The notes beneath the pieces were generated by a model. It was not told the origin of the DNA, made no database searches, and saw only the letters and a list, made by a program, of their open reading frames with translations. A program made the translations under genes and the position numbers. From assembly GCA_020721025.1 (NCBI GenBank), contig DYNO01000050.1, forward strand, positions 1 to 17,566: 17,566 nucleotides of DNA, in the 5' to 3' direction. Source of the DNA: Thiomargarita sp. (GTDB lineage: Bacteria > Pseudomonadota > Gammaproteobacteria > Beggiatoales > Beggiatoaceae). Shown here piece by piece: positions 16,409-17,566 of this stretch; within the stretch, counting starts at the first letter, position 1; each line of letters begins with the position of its first letter.

Positions 16409-16494
16409 TTGTCTGAATCAGAATTGTTAGAATAACGGCGATGCTGGAACTAACTCATTTCAAGCTGGAAATTCTAAAATCCTGTTTCGGATAA
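16409..16494. repeat. Degenerate inverted repeat between tas and higA
   Basis: The left arm at 16409-16433 (starting TTGTCTGAATCAGAATT) and the reverse complement of 16471-16494 (starting TTATCCGAAACAGGATT) agree at most positions and share the ending TTAGAAT. The spacer is 37 bp. It sits 2 bp beyond the higA stop and about 65 bp after the tas stop, so it may serve as a terminator for either gene, but there is no T tract. A related GTCTGAA word occurs in the nadB-hprK gap near 5860-5868 on the minus strand. Confidence 0.6.
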
Positions 16495-16496
16495 TT

Positions 16497-16802
16497 CTAA
16501 GATAAATGAATTGGTTGGAGCATTTTGAGTTCTGATGATTTTTCACTGTGCAGAATATGCCAGATATCCCATTGCATTTGTCCGTTCAACCATAATTCAG
16601 CCGATGTGCCAAATACACACGATAAACGTAGAGCCGTTTCAGCAGTAATCGGTTTTTGATATTCCAAAATGTCATTAATTTCTTGTATTGGTATGCCCGT
16701 TGCCTGTGCCAACATTTGTGGCGTGAGATGATAGGGTTGCATGAATTCCGCTTGTAAGATTTCACTGGGGTGTATGGGCGGACGGTGAGTAGGTAAGTTC
16801 AT
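16497..16802 (-). CDS. higA: HigA-type antitoxin with helix-turn-helix domain
   Basis: The product is 101 aa and begins with the family-typical HRPPIHPSEILQAEFM. It continues with a helix-turn-helix (about residues 27-55: LTPQMLAQATGIP then INDILEYQKPI) and the TALRLSCVFGTSAELWLNGQ ending that characterises HigA/VapI antitoxins. It neutralises the HigB toxin and normally represses its own operon. It lies 13 nt downstream of the toxin gene, with AGGA ahead of its ATG. This toxin-first order is diagnostic of higBA. Confidence 0.93.
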   Translation of the reverse strand: MNLPTHRPPIHPSEILQAEFMQPYHLTPQMLAQATGIPIQEINDILEYQKPITAETALRLSCVFGTSAELWLNGQMQWDIWHILHSEKSSELKMLQPIHLS

Positions 16803-16815
16803 ATTTTATCGTTCC

Positions 16816-17109
16816 TTAGTGATAATCCACAATTTCTACTGATGTGATGCCCTCAGTTGTCCAGTTAAAACAAATTCGGTATTGTTGATTGATCCGGATT
16901 GCGTATTGACCTGCTCTGTCTCCTCGCAATTTTTCTAAATGATTACTGGGAGGAATACGCAAATCTTCGATATTAATCGCATTATCCAAAAAATAAAATT
17001 TTCTCAGCGCAATCTGCCATAATGTTCCCGGTAACGTTTTTCGAGCTAATTTAGAGGGAATACCATTGTAAATATCTTCAGTTCCTTGATCAAAAAATCC
17101 TATAATCAT
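16816..17109 (-). CDS. higB: HigB-type ribosome-dependent mRNA interferase toxin
   Basis: The product is 97 aa of the RelE/HigB fold. Recognisable positions are the LRIPPSNHLEKL segment, GDRAGQYAIRIN with its basic cluster, QQYRICF, and the C-terminal VEIVDYH. Toxins of this family cut mRNA on the translating ribosome. No truncation is seen and the gene is in tandem with higA, so the module looks intact. It starts 34 bp downstream of the TPR-PDZ frame on the same strand. Confidence 0.93.
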   Translation of the reverse strand: MIIGFFDQGTEDIYNGIPSKLARKTLPGTLWQIALRKFYFLDNAINIEDLRIPPSNHLEKLRGDRAGQYAIRINQQYRICFNWTTEGITSVEIVDYH

Positions 17110-17143
17110 ATTAGATATCGTCTCAATTGGGCGAGTCGTGAAA

Positions 17144-17401
17144 TCAAGGTTCAGATTTCAATTTTTCTTCCAACACTGCCCCAATTTTGCCGGGCTTCAG
17201 TTGAAAAGTCAATGACTTGCCGTCGCGTAACACCGTGAGTTCTTTGGCAGCACCGTCGGCGGGTTCTTTGGCACGTCCTTGAATGAATTGAGACCTGCCT
17301 AAAATCGGTTGCTGATCATAATGCGTGAAAATGTCACCCACTTGAATGCCTAATTGCGCGGCGCGGCTGTCAGGAATAACTTGTTTCACAATGACTTGAT
17401 A
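17144..17401 (-). pseudogene. PDZ-domain C-terminal part, separated from a TPR region by an in-frame TAG
   Basis: The frame from 17401 reads YQVIVKQVIPDSRAAQLG then GIQVGDIF, a PDZ-like fold of about 85 residues, ending in a Lys/Glu-rich tail. The first strand (YQVIV) starts right after a TAG at 17402-17404, and the TPR region before that stop is in the same reading frame. A GTG at 17389 could start an 81-residue protein but would cut into the first strand, and no good ribosome binding site precedes it. The simplest reading is a TPR-PDZ protein split by a nonsense mutation; a short separate protein or readthrough is possible. Confidence 0.65.
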
Positions 17402-17566
17402 CTACTTGCCATCGAGGTAATTTTGCACTCTGCGTAAATTTTCAGCAACTGCTTGGGTATCCGGGTGTTTCTCACCTAAAGCATTTTTGAAAATATGGTA
17501 TGCTTGTTGAAACAACGGCAATGCTTCCTCATACTTTCCTTGTGATTCATACAAATAAGCGAGATT
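17402..17566 (-). CDS. C-terminal end of a TPR-repeat protein, running off the window
   Basis: The frame is open from the window edge to a TAG at 17402-17404, giving 54 visible residues. LYESQGKYEEALPLFQQA and LGEKHPDTQAVAENL are typical of the kinesin-light-chain type of TPR found in bacterial NB-ARC or CHAT-associated proteins and in stand-alone repeat proteins. The repeat ends with LRRVQNYLDGK immediately before the stop. What lies upstream is not visible, so the full architecture cannot be given. The PDZ-like frame follows directly in phase. Confidence 0.8.
   Translation of the reverse strand, partial: NLAYLYESQGKYEEALPLFQQAYHIFKNALGEKHPDTQAVAENLRRVQNYLDGK

Overview
The window looks like chromosomal DNA from a moderately AT-rich gammaproteobacterium. 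The MlaA, FabI, Tas, NikR and ZnuB-type products all read like gammaproteobacterial proteins. An HPr kinase, many repeat-derived spurious ORFs, toxin-antitoxin pairs, a TPR glycosyltransferase-like protein and GTTCCAATGC-type palindromic repeats are reminiscent of large sulfur bacteria (Thiotrichales/Beggiatoaceae). That placement is an inference from general resemblance, not a database match.

Layout. Positions 115-861 (+) encode the outer-membrane lipoprotein MlaA, followed by a convergent gap with competing hairpins. Positions 1058-3028 (-) encode a secreted, cysteine-containing protein with two exact repeat registers (26-residue and 16-residue). A tiny two-helix membrane protein follows at 3118-3291 (+). 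Positions 3292-3899 hold no convincing gene but contain four copies of a palindromic repeat, two in each orientation. NikR (3900-4313, +) faces the decayed C-terminal stub of a zinc ABC permease (4344-4607, -). hprK and nadB follow on the minus strand, then a TMTC-like GT-C/TPR membrane protein, a VapBC-type PIN toxin-antitoxin pair, an 81-bp MITE-like inverted repeat, and fabI.

Positions 11422-12657 (-) encode an alpha/beta hydrolase resembling DUF2920. Its coding strand carries a run of ten G at 12385-12394, which makes it a candidate phase-variable gene. Upstream of it on the same strand is a Cache-HAMP-PAS class III adenylate cyclase. Divergent from the cyclase is a Tas-like aldo/keto reductase. 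The window closes with a second inverted repeat, a HigBA module, and a TPR-PDZ reading frame interrupted by an in-frame TAG.

The housekeeping genes (mlaA, nadB, fabI) are ordinary. The items most worth a second look are the G10 tract in the hydrolase, the double-period secreted protein, the repeat cluster upstream of nikR, the MITE-like element beside fabI, the orphan ZnuB stub next to NikR, and the amber-split TPR-PDZ gene. No CRISPR array, phage module, rRNA or tRNA was seen.
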